From Verrucomicrobiota bacterium (GTDB lineage Bacteria; Verrucomicrobiota; Kiritimatiellia; CAIVKH01): a DNA stretch of 64,000 bases. Both the position numbers and the translations under genes were made by a program. The notes under the pieces are model-generated. The model worked only from the letters and a program-made list of their open reading frames with translations, searched no databases and was not told the origin of the DNA. Within the stretch, counting starts at the first letter, position 1; every line of letters starts with the position of its first letter. Positions 63,448-64,000 of this stretch are shown piece by piece. The stretch spans positions 163,046-227,045 of the forward strand of contig JACKPT010000005.1 of NCBI GenBank assembly GCA_024233345.1, given 5' to 3'.

Positions 63448-64000
63448 TCACACCTTTTTCGCCACGTAAACGCCGTAGCTGTAGTAGTCGCGGAATCTTT
63501 CATACAGGGCTATTTCGTGCCGTTCCGCATCGACGATAGCCTTGGCCTGGTCGCTGTGGCCATGCCTCTCCAGAAACGCATCAAAACGGCTCTGCATGGG
63601 GCGATAGTAATTCTCGAGCCAGCAATGCACCGGCAGGACAAAGTAGCCTTCCGGGCTATAGCCATGCCGTTCAAGGAGCCCGATCTTTGCTGATGCGACA
63701 TCGATCTCCGGGTATTCAGTCTCCCAATGGGACTGGAGCTCCGGCGGTCGTTTGGCGCTGAGCCAGGTGATCTCAGAAACGATGAGCTTTCCACCGGGCT
63801 TCAGGAATCGCCTCCAGGCTGACACCCCGGCTTCGAAGCCCATGTTGTAGACGGCCCCTTCGGACCAGATCACGTCAAATTCTCCCTCCGTAAAAGGCAG
63901 GGCATCCATGGAGGAGTTCAGCGGTGTGATCCTGTCCGCCACGCCGTGGTCGCTGGCTCTGGTTTGAAGCTCGTCTAAAAACTCAGGGAGGAAGTCCACG
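63448..64000 (-). CDS. SAM-dependent methyltransferase, 5' part outside window
   Basis: The last 183 residues plus stop are visible; the N-terminus and SAM motif I are past the right edge. Paralogue of the methyltransferase at 7268-8020: shared blocks include WSEGA-YN-GFE-GV-AWRR-LKPGG, SEITW, EYPEI-VASAKI and YYRPMQ-RF. About two thirds of positions agree by eye. Same orientation as the first copy. Confidence 0.88.
   Translation of the reverse strand, partial: VDFLPEFLDELQTRASDHGVADRITPLNSSMDALPFTEGEFDVIWSEGAVYNMGFEAGVSAWRRFLKPGGKLIVSEITWLSAKRPPELQSHWETEYPEIDVASAKIGLLERHGYSPEGYFVLPVHCWLENYYRPMQSRFDAFLERHGHSDQAKAIVDAERHEIALYERFRDYYSYGVYVAKKV

Overview
The window is GC-rich bacterial chromosome, densely coded on both strands, with 62 protein genes (one cut at each window edge), one tRNA, one cobalamin riboswitch and several families of small dispersed repeats. 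No rRNA, CRISPR array, prophage or transposase was seen. A PEP-CTERM protein, prepilin-like and long secreted proteins, TTCCAAGG/TTGGAA palindromes and the general gene style suggest the PVC superphylum, most likely Kiritimatiellota or Verrucomicrobiota. That placement is inferred from gene style, not from a marker gene.

Layout. 1-4535 (minus): a moxR-DUF58-batD-like-batA-batB stress/aerotolerance operon, mostly with overlapping stop and start codons. 4556-4765: palindrome cluster. 4766-12830 (minus): dienelactone hydrolase, FAD dehydrogenase, methyltransferase, small GspG-like protein, then a sugar-type ABC importer whose binding protein is fused to one permease and whose other permease carries about 300 extra extracytoplasmic residues. 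13031-21736: SlyD-like isomerase, large secreted protein, miaB, FAD/Fe-S oxidoreductase, PrxQ-type peroxiredoxin, starch/glycogen synthase-like enzyme. 22044-22120: initiator tRNA-Met with terminator. 22275-25481: thiD and comEC. 25521-29950: surface glycan cluster (methyltransferase, GT4, UbiA-like prenyltransferase, GT2). 29995-36131: TPR proteins and the ybbP-ybbA/tesA locus. 36162-39520 (minus): a cobalamin riboswitch followed by a PEP-CTERM protein, a related secreted protein and a prepilin-like protein. 39703-51834: nth, GNAT-nitrilase fusion, RNA methyltransferase, a PAS histidine kinase, Fur/Zur-like regulator, folE2, sufE, cysS, a DUF4139 protein. 51836-64000: hybrid histidine kinase, lexA-like/Y-polymerase SOS cassette, the three AmmeMemoRadiSam genes, a GHL10-type glycosidase and a second copy of the methyltransferase seen at 7268.

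Most notable: (1) the 11-mer TCCTGTCTTTT occurs ten times exactly in 64 kb, on both strands and in three reading frames of unrelated genes, twice inside comEC. This is a DNA-level signal resembling a DNA-uptake or recombination sequence. (2) A cobalamin riboswitch appears to control a PEP-CTERM/secreted/prepilin operon whose first two proteins share an N-terminal module, which suggests an undescribed B12-responsive surface system. (3) The fused ABC importer architecture. (4) Long inverted repeats flank the SOS/AmmeMemo block.
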